Notes under the pieces: model-generated
What the model was told of the DNA's origin: nothing
Databases searched by the model: none
What the model saw: the letters and a program-made list of their open reading frames with translations, nothing else
From: an uncultured Paracoccaceae bacterium
GTDB lineage: Bacteria > Pseudomonadota > Alphaproteobacteria > Rhodobacterales > Rhodobacteraceae
Assembly: GCA_947492475.1 (NCBI GenBank)
Contig: CANLNM010000004.1
Coordinates: 124,001-188,000, forward strand
Direction: 5' to 3'
DNA: 64,000 nucleotides
Shown: positions 62,972 through 64,000 of the stretch, one piece after another
How positions within the stretch are numbered: position 1 is the stretch's first letter
Layout: every line of letters begins with the position of its first letter
Made by a program: the position numbers and the translations under genes

Positions 62972-64000
62972 TTAAAGTCTAATGTCTAAATCGGACAACA
63001 ATGCCCGCTCGGTTGGAACTTCATCGGGTGCATCACCAGGCTCAACGGAGCTTTGTGTGTGTGATTGCTCGCTGGATTCACTATCACTGTTTTGTGAACC
63101 TTGTTGTCCGAACGCAAAATCAATTGATGTATATCCAAGCGCCCGAAATTCCTCAGCGAGCACATCGATATGGCGGCGCATCAAATCAGTGGTTTCGGGA
63201 CGCTCTGTATTAATCGTCAAAACCAACGAGGTCTCCGTTGCCGAAAGGCTTAGCTTAACCCTCCCCAGCTCTTCTGGATTTAGGCTAATCTCAGTTGTTC
63301 CAGTTTGCGAAACTGAGATATTCGCAGCGATCTGGCGCGCAACGTTCGATGCCAATTGTGGATTATGAGGCGATGTATTGACCGAGTTTAATCGCGCCTC
63401 TGCTGTCTTAATTTCAGTGTCAACCTGTGTCGCCTGAGCGATTAACATGTCGGAACTGGCTTCGACGTCCACTGGGGCCAATGGTGAAAACGCAACATTC
63501 TGGCTCATCGCAATTGGCGTGGCGACGGCAATGTCCGGGCGTTCAGGAAGCGCGGTCGGTGTTTTTCCCACTGGGCGTTCATTTACCGCATCGCGCAGTG
63601 TACCAAACTTGATTTCTTTCCTCTCAGGTTGCTTCGCATCCACGATAGGCACTGGGTTTGCCTTACTGGTAACCAATGGTGCCGAAGGCATCGTCGCGCT
63701 AGGCGTCGAATTCTGGTGTTTGTTATCTATCGGCGGATTCAAAGGCGCTCGATCATATGTCAAATCTGTGTCAGCTGCTGACTGTACCAACGGGGCCGGT
63801 ATTGTTTTGCTTTGCGTTCGTACTGGAATAGTGTTGCTAATTAGGTTCGTCGTCTCCGCTCGCACAGAACCGGCAACCTGTCTTTCAGCATTTTCCGCTC
63901 GACCTGACTGAGGAACAACATCCATTTTTTCATGACGCAGCCCACCCACTTCGACAGGTTTTTCGGCGGATATCGGCTTGACCTCTTGCGCAGTCGGAGT
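62972..64000 (-). CDS. fliK: Flagellar hook-length control protein FliK (partial, 5' end outside window)
   Basis: The frame is open to the window edge, giving at least 343 residues of C-terminal FliK. The conserved Flg_hook C-terminal domain is at the end (ISLNPEELGRVKLSLSATE and RRHIDVLAEEFRALGY). The N-terminal part is low-complexity and rich in Ala, Pro, Thr and Ser, as expected of the molecular ruler. It sets hook length with FlhB. Confidence 0.88.
   Translation of the reverse strand, partial: TPTAQEVKPISAEKPVEVGGLRHEKMDVVPQSGRAENAERQVAGSVRAETTNLISNTIPVRTQSKTIPAPLVQSAADTDLTYDRAPLNPPIDNKHQNSTPSATMPSAPLVTSKANPVPIVDAKQPERKEIKFGTLRDAVNERPVGKTPTALPERPDIAVATPIAMSQNVAFSPLAPVDVEASSDMLIAQATQVDTEIKTAEARLNSVNTSPHNPQLASNVARQIAANISVSQTGTTEISLNPEELGRVKLSLSATETSLVLTINTERPETTDLMRRHIDVLAEEFRALGYTSIDFAFGQQGSQNSDSESSEQSHTQSSVEPGDAPDEVPTERALLSDLDIRL

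Overview
The window looks like a stretch of chromosome from a marine Rhodobacteraceae (Roseobacter-group alphaproteobacterium) close to the dnaA locus. Pointers are the run rpsT-dnaA-dnaN-recF-gyrB with mutM, ubiE and ubiB beside it, a monomeric isocitrate dehydrogenase, HemP, a TRAP transporter, a serC-serA operon with a structured leader, a DUF2793 protein, and CcrM (GANTC) and CtrA-type motifs. There is no rRNA, CRISPR array, insertion sequence or prophage block. One tRNA gene (Arg, anticodon CCT) was found.

Layout. 1-1166: end of isocitrate dehydrogenase and a TetR regulator. 1209-7319 (minus): an iron-type operon, starting from an iron-box-like promoter, with a 58-residue small protein, hemP, a Cys-rich unknown, an imelysin broken by a frameshift, a di-heme DUF1111 protein, a second imelysin and a Tat-exported DUF1513 protein. 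7418-8743: a COG0523 metal GTPase behind tandem inverted repeats and a tiny leader ORF. 8777-9394: an AlkB-type demethylase. 9548-17000 (minus): a TRAP transporter, OsmC, an SMP-30 lactonase plus tautomerase pair, and a GAF histidine kinase with its response regulator. Three copies of one inverted repeat (TGCGG-N4-CCGCA) lie upstream of the TRAP, tautomerase and kinase units and suggest a local regulon.

17347-28148: tRNA-Arg, a phosphotransferase-like protein, a LacI regulator, an AttEFGH-like ABC export cassette, a flavoprotein-SelD fusion and a repeat-rich membrane protein. 28135-33162: a phosphatase, then the whole phosphorylated serine pathway (serA and serC divergent from serB) and a YggT protein. 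33254-39183: a thioesterase behind a MerR-type palindrome, an MFS transporter, murein endopeptidase MepA, a phytase-like protein, a queuosine-precursor transporter, a small element carrying a 16-nt perfect complement of the 16S rRNA 3' end, and a DUF2793 protein.

39389-50062: UDP-glucose dehydrogenase, ArfB ribosome rescue factor, lactate dehydrogenase, the NAD salvage pair pncA-pncB, an Hsp70-like ATPase, TrhO, and three exopolysaccharide genes (export lipoprotein, sugar transferase, CapD-type dehydratase). 50309-58066: gyrB, a LysE exporter, recF, dnaN, dnaA and rpsT, all minus strand. 58226-64000: enoyl-CoA hydratase, mutM, ubiE-ubiB on the plus strand, and flagellar flgD and a partial fliK.

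The strongest candidate for something undescribed is the 37888-38068 element: a super Shine-Dalgarno, an 18-codon ORF, a downstream anti-Shine-Dalgarno mimic and a strong terminator. Function calls rest on family recognition by reading; no database search was possible.
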